Counted from the first letter of the stretch, positions 9,167 through 16,363 are shown. The stretch: 64,000 nt of DNA from Thiomonas sp. X19 (GCF_900089495.1 NZ_LT605203.1:3705528-3769527); one strand, 5' to 3'. Numbers and translations are program-made. Notes: generated by a model from the letters alone, not told the origin.

Positions 9167-9658
9167 ATGCTTGACCGAGAGCTACAGCGGGAACTCCTTA
9201 TCAGCATGGCGGAGCACTACCCCAGAGCGTGGGATTTTCACCACTACTTGAAAAACGTTCCGGAGTGCGATGAACAAAAGCTGGCCGCAAACCTTCAGTA
9301 CCTCGACGAACATGGACTTGCCAAGTCGGGGCTTCTGATTGGTGTGGACGGACATTTGGCATTCTCACTTCCGCAAATCACTGCTCAAGGCATGGACTTC
9401 CTGCAGGACGATGGCGGGCTGTCTGCGATTCTCGGCGTCGTAACGATACGACTGCATGACGACACGATCAAATCCTTGGTCGAAACGAAGATCAGGGAAA
9501 GCGACCTTCCTCAGACCGAGAAATCGAGACTGGCGAGTGCGGTGCGAGCATTGCCGGCTGAAGTCACCAAACACCTCACCCTGAAGCTTGTCGACATCGG
9601 ACTGGCACAGGGCCATGTCGCCATGCAAACAATCCTCAAGGCCGTAGGAATCTCCTGA
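9167..9658 (+). CDS. Unknown integrase-linked protein
   Basis: This encodes 163 aa starting M-L-D-R-E-L-Q-R-E-L-L at 9167; the frame is open further up but that part lies close to attL and reads poorly. The first half looks like a winged-helix arrangement (L-A-A-N-L-Q-Y-L-D-E-H-G-L-A-K-S-G after an H-x-x-Y-L-K segment), followed by an amphipathic helical C-terminus. Its stop overlaps the integrase start (TGATG at 9656), so the two are translationally coupled. A role with integration or its control is inferred only from position. Confidence 0.65.
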   Translation: MLDRELQRELLISMAEHYPRAWDFHHYLKNVPECDEQKLAANLQYLDEHGLAKSGLLIGVDGHLAFSLPQITAQGMDFLQDDGGLSAILGVVTIRLHDDTIKSLVETKIRESDLPQTEKSRLASAVRALPAEVTKHLTLKLVDIGLAQGHVAMQTILKAVGIS

Positions 9659-10632
9659 TGGCGACTTTCGTGCAACGTGGGCCACTCCAATGGCAGGCCA
9701 AGATACGTCGCAAGGGCTATCCCATGCTGACGAAGACCTTCGAGCTGAAGGCAGATGCCGAGCGTTGGGCCCGTAAGATCGAACGCGAGATGGACACTGG
9801 CGAGTGGCGCGATACTCGCCAAGCTGACGGCATGACGGTCAAGGAATTGATCGGCCGCTATCAGGCCGAAGTCACACCTACGAAGAAGGGTGCAGATCGC
9901 GAGGTGTTCCGGTTGCGCGTACTGTTGCGTGCCAAGCTCGCGGGCCTTGCGGTCTCGCGCGTGCGCAGTGCAGACGTAGCCGAGTTTCGCAACCTACGGA
10001 CCAAAGACGGCGCAAGCGCCAATACAGTGCGCAATGACCTGAACACACTTTCCGCCGTTTTTGAATGGGCGCGAAGCGATTTGTCTTTCACGGTCGAAAA
10101 TCCGGTGCGCGCAGTCAAAAAGCCAAGCCCCGGCCGTGGCCGTGAGCGGAGATTGCAGGGCGGTGAGGAACAGACCCTGCTGGACGCCTGCTCGCCCGGG
10201 ATGCGCGCCCTGGTCATCGTGGCGCTGGAAACTGGCATGCGCCTTGGCGAACTCTGCGTCATCGAGCGCCAGCATGTCGATCTCAAGCGTCGTGTCGCAA
10301 GATTGCTGGACAGCAAGAACGGCGCTGCGCGTGATGTGCCGTTGTCGAGCGCTGCCGTCGCTGCAATCCAGGCCCTGCCCTCTGCGCTACGCGGCCCAGT
10401 CTTCGGAATTGCCTCGCGATCTGCCACGGCGATGTTTTCGAGGACCTGCAAGCGTGTAGGCATTGCTGGTCTGCGTTTTCACGATCTGCGGCATGAGGCC
10501 ATGTCCAGGCTCGCCGAGCGTGGGGACTTCAATGTGCTGGAACTCGCTGCAATCAGCGGCCACAAGTCCCTGTCCATGCTCAAGCGGTACACCCATATCG
10601 AGGCCGAGAAGCTGGCGAAGAAGCTGGGATGA
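9658..10632 (+). CDS. Tyrosine-type integrase
   Basis: This 324-aa phage-type integrase should catalyse site-specific recombination between the element and tRNA-Ser. It has an N-terminal arm-binding-like region (residues 1-60), a SAM-like core-binding domain (about 60-150) and a catalytic domain. The catalytic set is complete: R195 (E-T-G-M-R-L-G-E), H275-x-x-R278 (F-H-D-L-R-H-E), H302 (S-G-H-K-S) and Y311 (L-K-R-Y-T-H). It is adjacent to attL and reads away from it. Confidence 0.95.
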   Translation: MATFVQRGPLQWQAKIRRKGYPMLTKTFELKADAERWARKIEREMDTGEWRDTRQADGMTVKELIGRYQAEVTPTKKGADREVFRLRVLLRAKLAGLAVSRVRSADVAEFRNLRTKDGASANTVRNDLNTLSAVFEWARSDLSFTVENPVRAVKKPSPGRGRERRLQGGEEQTLLDACSPGMRALVIVALETGMRLGELCVIERQHVDLKRRVARLLDSKNGAARDVPLSSAAVAAIQALPSALRGPVFGIASRSATAMFSRTCKRVGIAGLRFHDLRHEAMSRLAERGDFNVLELAAISGHKSLSMLKRYTHIEAEKLAKKLG

Positions 10633-10691
10633 TTGACGAGAACGCCACTGCCTGGTGATGGTGGTCATCTAGAAACTGAAAGGCATTTGCA

Positions 10692-10910
10692 ATGAACGCT
10701 GATCATTACACCTATCGTGTCACCTGGTCGCCCGAAGACGGCGAGCATGTGGGGCTTTGCGCCGAGTTTCCCTCGCTGTCCTGGCTGGCCGCCACCCCCG
10801 ATGCCGCCCTCAAGGGAATTCGGCGTGTCGTTGCGCAAAGCCTCGAGGACATGCGCAATGCTGGCGAGGACATTCTGCAGCCACTGGCCATGAAGCGCCG
10901 CAGTGGTTAG
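10692..10910 (+). CDS. HicB-like antitoxin domain protein, shortened
   Basis: This 72-aa protein has the HicB fold core: Y-T-Y-R-V-T-W-S-P-E-D-G-E-H-V-G-L-C-A-E-F-P-S-L, then a T-P-D-A-A-L-K-G-I helix. HicB proteins of this type normally continue into a ribbon-helix-helix DNA-binding tail; here the protein ends K-R-R-S-G. No hicA neighbour is present. It may be a decayed or solitary antitoxin. Confidence 0.65.
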   Translation: MNADHYTYRVTWSPEDGEHVGLCAEFPSLSWLAATPDAALKGIRRVVAQSLEDMRNAGEDILQPLAMKRRSG

Positions 10911-10935
10911 CCGGCGGAGTGCCACTTGCGCGGCC

Positions 10936-11034
10936 TCAACCGCGCTCCTTCCAGAGTACTGTCAACGCAATCGATGTGAAACCGAGCGCGGCGATGATGG
11001 CCCCTCCCCAGAGCAATCCTGCCAGTAGGCTCAT
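10936..11034 (-). CDS. Tiny membrane protein (32 aa)
   Basis: M-S-L-L-A-G-L-L-W-G-G-A-I-I, then an A/G/L-rich helix ending T-V-L-W-K-E-R-G. It has one transmembrane helix with a basic C-terminal end. Its ATG overlaps the stop of the upstream ORF (ATGA at 11031-11034), which supports translation as part of a three-gene unit. No family is recognised. Confidence 0.5.
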   Translation of the reverse strand: MSLLAGLLWGGAIIAALGFTSIALTVLWKERG

Positions 11035-11183
11035 GCGTCCCCCGACTTCTCGTGGACTGCCGCCACCGATTTGATCCGCTGCCATCCCCTTGTTGTGTCA
11101 ATGACGACCCAGCTTGATAGCAGGATCAGGGTGAGCGACAGCACCGTTCCGAGGGCTGAGTAGATGTTCTGCAAAAGAAACAT
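11031..11183 (-). CDS. Small membrane protein (50 aa)
   Basis: It starts M-F-L-L-Q-N-I-Y-S-A-L-G-T-V-L, has one strong transmembrane helix (S-L-T-L-I-L-L-S-S-W-V-V-I) and ends with a short polar tail. It begins 2 bp after the stop of the 113-aa upstream gene and overlaps the next by ATGA. It is too short to assign; spacing and hydrophobic pattern are the support. Confidence 0.5.
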   Translation of the reverse strand: MFLLQNIYSALGTVLSLTLILLSSWVVIDTTRGWQRIKSVAAVHEKSGDA

Positions 11184-11185
11184 GG

Positions 11186-11527
11186 TCAAGCCCCTTCCCC
11201 TTCCGCCTCATGGCGTTTGACCCAACCCTTGCGGTCCATCCACTCACGAAGCTGTGTTTCGGACCTGGACAGGGACTGCCAGCGGGTGATGGACAGCCAT
11301 GGGATGCCGTACATGAGCACAGTGGTTTCCTTGCCGGCTTCCCAGAAGGCTCCCCACAGCTCGCGTAGCGCAATTCGCAGGCCAATGCGGCCCGTGAGGC
11401 TCGCATCGATTTCAGCGGCCAGCCAAAGGGACAGGAAAAAACCAGCGGAGATGGCTGCTAGAACGGCCGTCGCTCCGAGCACGTGGGCGACAAGAAAATC
11501 CAAGGGGGCGCCAGGGTGAGGGAACAT
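11186..11527 (-). CDS. Unknown membrane protein (113 aa)
   Basis: It has one or two hydrophobic helices near the N-terminus (F-L-V-A-H-V-L-G-A-T-A-V-L-A-A, then F-F-L-S-L-W-L-A-A-E-I) followed by an amphipathic, charged C-terminal half ending W-M-D-R-K-G-W-V-K-R-H-E. It is the first gene of a compact minus-strand unit with the 50-aa and 32-aa membrane ORFs. No family is recognised. Confidence 0.6.
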   Translation of the reverse strand: MFPHPGAPLDFLVAHVLGATAVLAAISAGFFLSLWLAAEIDASLTGRIGLRIALRELWGAFWEAGKETTVLMYGIPWLSITRWQSLSRSETQLREWMDRKGWVKRHEAEGEGA

Positions 11528-11921
11528 TTTTTAGACCTCGGGATTGTGCTGAAGACATTTTGGAATGAAACGGCAACGCTGACAACTCTGGTTGCCATGG
11601 GCGGGGGCGCAGGACGGGGGTGTCTGAAGTCCCCGGCCTGCTCAAGCAGCCCTCACGGGCCGCTCGCAAGGTGATGTGTCCAGCGCGCCCTTCTGGGAGT
11701 TGAGCAGGGTACGCGCTGGACGCAGAGCGCCCTTGTTGTCATCTTCTACTGAGGGAGATGTGTGCGCGGCGAGTGAAGATTTACACGCCGTTCTGCGTAC
11801 ACTTTTTTGTATCGTATAAAAAAGTGTACGCAGGCCACGCTTGACACGCCGCCTACCGGCGGCTGCGTGGGGTGCATGCCCCGCTGCTACCGCAGCTCGG
11901 CGAAGTGGTCTGCACGGGGCC
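11528..11921. other. Gene-free stretch with a perfect inverted repeat
   Basis: No gene is supported. It contains the 16-bp inverted repeat described separately and serves as the intergenic region between the small membrane-protein unit and the downstream end of the DUF5615/DUF433 pair. Confidence 0.5.
11793..11833. repeat. Perfect 16-bp inverted repeat, 9-bp spacer
   Basis: Arms CTGCGTACACTTTTTT (11793-11808) and AAAAAAGTGTACGCAG (11818-11833) are exact complements around GTATCGTAT. The A/T tracts lie on the spacer side, unlike a normal terminator. It may be a protein-binding or recombination site. Confidence 0.7.
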
Positions 11922-12254
11922 TCAGGTCAGTTCCACCAGGGCGATTGCCGGGTCTTCCAGACGCCTTCGCAGCTCGTCCTGCTGGTCGATCAGCAGGCGT
12001 GCGACGTGGTCATTGCGACAATTGGCGATACGCAGCCGGATGACCTGGGGTGGAGCGCCACGCAACACGGCCAGGTCGTTGAAGTCGCTGTCGCGCGTGA
12101 CGATCACATACCCTTGATGGGCCGCGAAGACTCGGATTTCGGCGTCCGTTGCCCGCTCAAGGCCGGCAAAACAGACATGGGTGGTTTCAGGATAGTGCGG
12201 CTGCAGCAGCGGAACGAGCCGCCGCGAGAGGTTTTCATCGAGCAGCAGTTTCAA
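11922..12254 (-). CDS. DUF5615 PIN-like toxin
   Basis: This 110-aa VapC-like PIN-fold protein of the DUF5615 family is a putative RNase toxin. The N-terminal M-K-L-L-L-D-E-N-L-S carries the first acidic residue, and V-I-V-T-R-D-S-D-F is the conserved strand-loop with the second acidic pair. It overlaps the upstream DUF433 gene by ATGA (12251-12254), the usual antitoxin-toxin order for this pairing. Toxicity is inferred. Confidence 0.85.
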   Translation of the reverse strand: MKLLLDENLSRRLVPLLQPHYPETTHVCFAGLERATDAEIRVFAAHQGYVIVTRDSDFNDLAVLRGAPPQVIRLRIANCRNDHVARLLIDQQDELRRRLEDPAIALVELT

Positions 12255-12472
12255 GCCGCGACCCTGGCGCTGTGATGTTCCCGCTCAGCGGCATAGGCGA
12301 AACAAGCCAGGATGTCCTCGTGCTGCAGCTCGGGGAAATCCTGGAGAACGTCCTGTTCGGTCGCGCCGGACGCGAATTGCGCTAGCACGTCGTACACAGT
12401 GATGCGCAGACCCCGAATGCAGGGCTGCCCACTGCGCTTGCCAGGCTCGATCGTGATGCGGTCAAAGTTCAT
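12251..12472 (-). CDS. DUF433 antitoxin
   Basis: This 73-aa helix-turn-helix protein of the DUF433 family is the common partner of DUF5615. Its signature I-T-I-E-P-G-K-R-S-G-Q-P-C-I-R-G-L-R-I-T-V is followed by V-L-A-Q-F-A-S-G-A-T-E and a helix-turn-helix around L-Q-D-F-P-E-L. It is the first gene of the pair and the likely autorepressor. The C-terminal A-E-R-E-H tail would bind the toxin. Confidence 0.87.
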   Translation of the reverse strand: MNFDRITIEPGKRSGQPCIRGLRITVYDVLAQFASGATEQDVLQDFPELQHEDILACFAYAAEREHHSARVAA

Positions 12473-12533
12473 GCATCCGATTCTAGGCGGCGTCGCCGGC
12501 TCTGTCAGGACTCGGAGATGTGGTGGGCGGATT

Positions 12534-12941
12534 TCACATTTCGGCCACGGTGATCATTAAATCATCTGATTCCAACAGCCCACGCGCCAGCTCTTTGATT
12601 TCTTCCCAGTGCTTGCGCACAAGCTCGCGAGCAGCGTCCATGGCCTCGCCAAACTCTGAACGCTCATCAAAAAGTCCGCGCGCGATGGTGTAGTCCTGCG
12701 AGCACCCGATGACTGCGAACCCTGATCGTTTCAGTATTCGCATACTGGCGATAGGCCCGGCCAGTAAAACCAGTGCATCGTCTCGAACTGACCAGCCCAG
12801 TGGCGTGATGAAGTCGCATTGACCCCCATCGCCGTCAAGAAAAATGCGGTCAATCGACGCGCCAAGGCGCCTCGCGATAACCGCATGCGCGGCTTCGTGA
12901 TGAGCCGCAGAAATTGGGCGCGGACATTTTTTGTGGTTCAT
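12534..12941 (-). CDS. Standalone M41/FtsH-peptidase-like protein
   Basis: This 135-aa protein has a zinc-protease HExxH motif at residues 15-19 (H-E-A-A-H) in the context A-H-H-E-A-A-H-A-V-I-A-R-R-L-G, as in FtsH M41 peptidase domains. It lacks any ATPase domain. The later A-G-P-I-A-S and acidic segments resemble the second half of small M41-like proteins of mobile elements. Substrate and role are unknown. Confidence 0.65.
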   Translation of the reverse strand: MNHKKCPRPISAAHHEAAHAVIARRLGASIDRIFLDGDGGQCDFITPLGWSVRDDALVLLAGPIASMRILKRSGFAVIGCSQDYTIARGLFDERSEFGEAMDAARELVRKHWEEIKELARGLLESDDLMITVAEM

Positions 12942-12950
12942 GTCAACCCT

Positions 12951-12999
12951 CTGAACTACAGAGTTACAGAATTACGATTTTCCGTATTTCTGTATCAGC
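12951..12999. repeat. 8-bp tandem repeat cluster (par site A)
   Basis: Read on the minus strand: GAAATACG GAAAATCG TAATTCTG TAACTCTG TAGTTCAG. Units are in 8-bp register, the spacing used by ribbon-helix-helix dimers. It spans the 3' end of the RHH gene (codons Q-K-Y-G-K-S-stop) and the region after it. Confidence 0.6.
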
Positions 13000-13211
13000 A
13001 AGTCCCGGACAACATCAGCCATTTTTTCCCCCTGCGCAGCGCATTCCGATTTAACCCTACGGTGCAGCGCAGCGGGAATGTCAATTGTCAACCGCTTCAT
13101 GTCCTCGCCATCCGCATGGGCTTTTGCGGGTTTACCCTTGACCGGAGCGCTCACCCATTCATCAGCCTGGCGGGCACTGGGGCGGGGGGCGATGGAAATT
13201 TTTTTGCTCAT
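12972..13211 (-). CDS. Ribbon-helix-helix partition partner (ParG/CopG-like)
   Basis: This 79-aa protein has a flexible basic N-terminus and a C-terminal ribbon-helix-helix (R-L-T-I-D-I-P-A-A-L-H-R-R-V-K-S-E-C-A-A). This is the layout of ParG-type centromere-binding proteins, and it follows parA on the same strand. The 8-bp tandem repeats around the locus are the likely binding sites. Its last codons (Q-K-Y-G-K-S) are encoded by repeat DNA shared with the parA end (Q-K-Y-G-N-P). Confidence 0.8.
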   Translation of the reverse strand: MSKKISIAPRPSARQADEWVSAPVKGKPAKAHADGEDMKRLTIDIPAALHRRVKSECAAQGEKMADVVRDLLIQKYGKS

Positions 13212-13220
13212 AGCGTTCTC

Positions 13221-13266
13221 CTGAAATACAGAAATGCAGATTTACGGGTTGCCGTATTTCTGCATG
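13221..13266. repeat. 8-bp tandem repeat cluster (par site B)
   Basis: Minus strand: GAAATACG GCAACCCG TAAATCTG CATTTCTG TATTTCAG. It is about 70% identical to site A over 44 bp and likewise covers the stop codon of the upstream gene (parA) and the start region of the RHH gene. Confidence 0.6.
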
Positions 13267-13877
13267 ATTTCTTCGCGCAGCGCCTCGATCTCGCGGGCGG
13301 CGGGGCCGTCCGGCTCGGTCTCGAAAACGGCCAAGCCCTGCGCGGCTGATTCGGCAAATACGATGCGCTGACAGACCGATGCATCGAGCGCAGACACGCT
13401 ATAGCTGGCTAGCGCTTCGCGAACATCGCGGCCGAGCGCAGTATTTACGATTTTGCGATTTATCGCAAATACAGAATTCAGGGCAGGCTTGTAGATGCGG
13501 GCTTCGTCGATCTGCTTCACCACCTCATCGGCCGCCCACACGTCGAGAGGCGACGGCTGAACGGGAATGATCACCAGGTCGGCGGCCATGATGGCCGATC
13601 TGGCCAGCTCGGTGACGCGTGGCGGGCCATCGATGATGATGTGGTCATACCCCTGCCCGATCTGCTCAATATCGCGGTGCAGGGTCGGCTTGGGCAGGCC
13701 GACCGCGGAAAACAGGGGTTCGGCCTGGCGAGCGGCGGCCCAGTCCAAGGCCGAGCCTTGCGGGTCAGCATCGATCAGCAGCACGCGCGAACACGCGCGA
13801 GAGAGACTAGCGGCAAGATTGACACTCAGGGTAGTTTTTCCGACCCCGCCTTTTTGATTCAGGATTGCGATTTTCAT
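13242..13877 (-). CDS. parA: ParA-family partition ATPase
   Basis: This 211-aa short-type (Ib-like) ParA/MinD ATPase has a deviant Walker A N-Q-K-G-G-V-G-K-T-T (residues 7-16), the switch D-A-D-P-Q-G-S (residues 37-43) and the I-I-I-D-G-P-P Walker B-like strand. It lacks the N-terminal helix-turn-helix of longer ParA proteins, which fits pairing with an RHH protein encoded downstream. It should segregate the element when episomal or stabilise it. A further 8-bp-register block lies inside the gene at about 13441-13480. Confidence 0.93.
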   Translation of the reverse strand: MKIAILNQKGGVGKTTLSVNLAASLSRACSRVLLIDADPQGSALDWAAARQAEPLFSAVGLPKPTLHRDIEQIGQGYDHIIIDGPPRVTELARSAIMAADLVIIPVQPSPLDVWAADEVVKQIDEARIYKPALNSVFAINRKIVNTALGRDVREALASYSVSALDASVCQRIVFAESAAQGLAVFETEPDGPAAREIEALREEIMQKYGNP

Positions 13878-13886
13878 GTTTTCCCC

Positions 13887-13911
13887 AATTGCAGATTTAC
13901 AGAAATACAGG
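13887..13911. repeat. 8-bp tandem repeat cluster upstream of parA (site C)
   Basis: AATTGCAGATTTACAG and the following AAATACAGG give three units (TATTTCTG TAAATCTG CAATTG on the minus strand) immediately upstream of the parA start at 13877. This is the expected position of a par operator or centromere. Confidence 0.6.
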
Positions 13912-13955
13912 CAAAAGAAAGCCCCGGCCGCTGGGCTCGGGACGGCCTCGATCGG

Positions 13956-14123
13956 TTAACGGCGCAGCCACAGGACCGTGCGGACGGCGGCGGCGATGGC
14001 AGCGGTCAGGGTGAGGGTCCAGAACGGGAAGAAATTCACGGCGAGAATCCAGACGATGGCTGCGCCAACGATGGTCAAATAAACCGGCAGGTTGTCGGGT
14101 TGTTGCTGGTTGTTGATTTGCAT
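13956..14123 (-). CDS. Small two-helix membrane protein (55 aa)
   Basis: Starts M-Q-I-N-N-Q-Q-Q-P-D-N-L-P-V-Y-L-T-I-V-G, with two transmembrane helices (about 14-30 and 33-50) and a basic R-R end. AAGGA lies 8 nt upstream of the ATG. It sits just upstream of parA on the same strand. The function is unknown. Confidence 0.6.
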   Translation of the reverse strand: MQINNQQQPDNLPVYLTIVGAAIVWILAVNFFPFWTLTLTAAIAAAVRTVLWLRR

Positions 14124-14158
14124 GGTGATAGTCCTTTGGTGCAGTGAAGGGTGCCCCT

Positions 14159-14186
14159 GTATGCATTCACACAGGGGCGAAATTTC
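14159..14186. repeat. Dispersed ~25-bp repeat, copy 1
   Basis: Family consensus on the minus strand is GAAATTTCGCACCCGNG followed by TGAATACATG. This copy has CCCTG in place of CCCG, and GCCCCTGT...ACAGGGGC (14153-14178) forms an 8-bp stem around it. It lies just after the stop of the DUF6573 gene. Confidence 0.7.
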
Positions 14187-14192
14187 TTCGGA

Positions 14193-14639
14193 TCAGTCCT
14201 CGCCCGGCAGCATCACAGTGATGACAGGCCGCCCGTCATCGCCCGGCCCGATGACAAACTTCAGTTGCACGAGGCGAGGCATGACGCCACGGCCAGCCGT
14301 GGGCGTGCGGTGCAGCGAGTAATAGAGGGGCTGCTGGCTGGCATCCAGCCCCCGGCGCAGCGCCGAGCGAATTGCAAGGCTCAGCATCCACACCACATCC
14401 CACAGCCTGCCGCTCTCGCTCTGCCCGGTGTAACCCTTGCGGGCCTCGGTGGCATCCGTCCATTCCACGCAATCGCCCCATGCAGCGCTGGTGAGCGCCA
14501 CGGGCCAGACAATGCCCGCCTCGCGGGCGGTGGTGGACAAGTCAATCAGTTGCCCGTCTTCAATGGCCTGGGCGCGGGTGTACGTGCTGATCGGTTCCCC
14601 GAAGAATTCACGCATGGTGTCGGTCGTGGTGATTTGCAT
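14193..14639 (-). CDS. DUF6573 family protein
   Basis: This 148-aa protein is found on plasmids and integrative elements. It has the characteristic core I-S-T-Y-T-R-A-Q-A-I-E-D-G-Q-L-I-D-L, then T-A-R-E-A-G-I-V-W-P-V-A-L-T, then W-G-D-C-V-E-W. A D-V-V-W-M-L helix and a C-terminal β-strand region ending M-L-P-G-E-D follow. The biochemical role is unknown. The leader carries a GAAGTGACTTC palindrome. Confidence 0.75.
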   Translation of the reverse strand: MQITTTDTMREFFGEPISTYTRAQAIEDGQLIDLSTTAREAGIVWPVALTSAAWGDCVEWTDATEARKGYTGQSESGRLWDVVWMLSLAIRSALRRGLDASQQPLYYSLHRTPTAGRGVMPRLVQLKFVIGPGDDGRPVITVMLPGED

Positions 14640-14653
14640 GGTGGTTGCTCCTG

Positions 14654-14692
14654 GAAGTGACTTCTGGGATTGGCCCGGCCAACGAGCCGGGC
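14654..14692 (-). promoter_or_regulatory. Leader palindrome and hairpin before DUF6573 gene
   Basis: The palindrome GAAGTGACTTC (14654-14664) lies just upstream of the CAGGAGC ribosome site. It is preceded by a GC-rich stem GCCCGGC...GCCGGGC (14673-14692). The same arrangement occurs before the next gene (14911-14962), suggesting a shared operator plus terminator or attenuator. Confidence 0.55.
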
Positions 14693-14700
14693 GGGTAGGT

Positions 14701-14898
14701 TCAATCGATGAGGGTGACGGGGAACAGGCCGACGCCCTTCGGGCTGTGGCGCATCACAAAGCGCCCGGTCTTGCGGCTGTAAATCTTGTAATCACGCGGG
14801 ATTGCCTTCCATTCCTCGCGGGTCATCTGGACGGTCTGGGCGGGGGCTTTGTTCTGTGCGCTGTCGGCGGACGGGGTGGTGTTTGCTTGGGTCTTCAT
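14701..14898 (-). CDS. Unknown protein (65 aa)
   Basis: The first 25 residues are low-complexity and polar. The rest is M-T-R-E-E-W-K-A-I-P-R-D-Y-K-I-Y, then R-K-T-G-R-F-V-M-R-H, a small β-rich basic domain. The leader repeats the palindrome-plus-ribosome-site block of the DUF6573 gene. No family is recognised; position and leader support it as real. Confidence 0.6.
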   Translation of the reverse strand: MKTQANTTPSADSAQNKAPAQTVQMTREEWKAIPRDYKIYSRKTGRFVMRHSPKGVGLFPVTLID

Positions 14899-14910
14899 CT
14901 AACGCTCCTG

Positions 14911-14962
14911 GAAGTAACTTCTGGTTGGGTTGTCGATGCAGGCCCGGCCATCGAGCCGGGCC
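14911..14962 (-). promoter_or_regulatory. Leader palindrome and hairpin, second copy
   Basis: GAAGTAACTTC (14911-14921) precedes the AGGAGC ribosome site of the 65-aa ORF. The GC-rich stem GGCCCGGC...GCCGGGCC (14941-14962) lies upstream of it, matching the layout at 14654-14692. Confidence 0.55.
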
Positions 14963-14969
14963 GGGAAAG

Positions 14970-15158
14970 TCAAGGCCGATAGCCATGCGCAATGAACTTC
15001 AGCACGCAGTCCTGCGACACCTTGAATTCCTCAGCCACCAATCGAACGATCAACTCATCCGCCCCCGCCTTTTGCCCCCTGCTGGGGTGGAGAGCCTCAA
15101 CGTTGATGCGAGTGGAACTGGTGGATTGCTCGGGGTTGTATAGGGTGGATGTGCTCAT
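14970..15158 (-). CDS. Unknown protein (62 aa)
   Basis: M-S-T-S-T-L-Y-N-P-E-Q leads into a helical segment (A-D-E-L-I-V-R-L-V-A-E-E-F-K-V-S) and ends K-F-I-A-H-G-Y-R-P. GAGG lies just upstream of the ATG. It is the first minus-strand ORF after the inverted-repeat structure at 15191-15360. No family can be named. Confidence 0.6.
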   Translation of the reverse strand: MSTSTLYNPEQSTSSTRINVEALHPSRGQKAGADELIVRLVAEEFKVSQDCVLKFIAHGYRP

Positions 15159-15190
15159 GGTTGACCTCCTGGGTTGATGTCCTGCCGGGT

Positions 15191-15360
15191 ATGGAGCCGC
15201 CTCACCAAAAGACCTTTTTCCCCGGCGTCTTTAAGCGGCACGGGGCGTGACAGGGCAGAGGGATAAATGGGGTCGAGCGCAGCGAGGGGGCCCCTTTTAT
15301 GCTCGGCACTGGCGCGACACTTGCCAGCGCTTGGCCGGGGAAAAAGTCCGGCGGCTCCAT
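15191..15360. repeat. Long inverted-repeat structure, copy 1 (possible oriT or ssDNA origin)
   Basis: The left arm ATGGAGCCGCC(9 nt)GACCTTTTTCCCCGGC (15191-15225) pairs with GCCGGGGAAAAAGTC(C)GGCGGCTCCAT (15334-15360). The arms enclose a conserved core TTAAGCGGCACGGGGCGTG (15231-15249). A related structure is at 21085-21200. It would fold strongly as single-stranded DNA. Confidence 0.65.
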
Positions 15361-16363
15361 AGCTGGCTTATCAGCCCAGGAGGTCGAGCACGTCCACCCG
15401 GCCCGAGCAATCCAGCAGTGAAGCGAGCTAACGGTGGGGCTCGCAGCCCCGCCGTATTCCCCGCCCGGTCCGCCGGGCGCATGCCGGTCCTACGTGCCTG
15501 CACGGCAGGCATGCCTTGGACTGTGGGCCTGGCGCTTGCGCCTGGCCTTGGGGTAGGCACTGGTGCGCTTGCGCACGAGTGCTGCAGTAGCCTTTGCGAT
15601 AGGGATGGAGGCCGGTAGGCCGAGACCCGCAGGGGCTCGGGGCGCAGCCCGACAGCCCGGCCATCGCCCACAAAATCACCACCCCGATCCACGACCCCGC
15701 AAACCCTTGCCACACAACGAAACTGCGGCACAACATCCCCAGCCTTACCCACAGAATCTGTGGACAACCGGCCCCCGGCAACCGCATCACCAAACCCGCC
15801 GCCTGCCAGCGGCTCCAGCCTGCCCAAGCCCCACGGCTACCGCCGTTCCCGATCATGGCCTGCAAAGCCCGGGACTTCGCAAAATTGTGTGGGTGAAAGC
15901 CGGAAGTGCGCCCGACGATCGCGGCAACGATATTGTTGGTGAGACTCAGATCGCGCCCGTCCCCAGGATCGCCACCAGTTTGGCGATGCCCAGCCTGTAG
16001 CTGATCTCTTCGCCGGTTGCCGGCCAGTTGGGCCGCCAGCACACGCCGGACGCGCGATCATCGGCCGCCATTGAGGCAGTGCCGAATACGCCATCAATGC
16101 CTTCTCGGCGTGCAGAAATACCAGTAAGCTCAGCGGCAATTCCGCCCAGCAAGACCCCGAATCCGAGCGATGAGACAGTTTGCCGCAAAGCACCTTGTTT
16201 GTTTGAGATGCAAGTCTGTTCACGCATCGATCCAGGATAGGCGACAGCGTTTGCGCGCCATCATGAACACCGAACGGCACAACAATGGCCTTGGAAAGCG
16301 CGTCGCCATGCGGGTTGCAGGCTCACGGTGCCAACGCACGCCCAGCCGATCTTTGTTTTTATC
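15361..16363. other. Long stretch without a convincing gene
   Basis: No confident gene is seen in about 1 kb. The only candidate is a 93-codon minus-strand ORF (15946-16227, M-R-E-Q-T-C-I-S-N-K, then a hydrophobic L-G-F-G-V-L-L-G-G-I-A segment) with no clear ribosome site. The 15440-15660 part is very GC-rich with several small stems and may be decayed DNA between the backbone and the cassette array. Confidence 0.4.
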
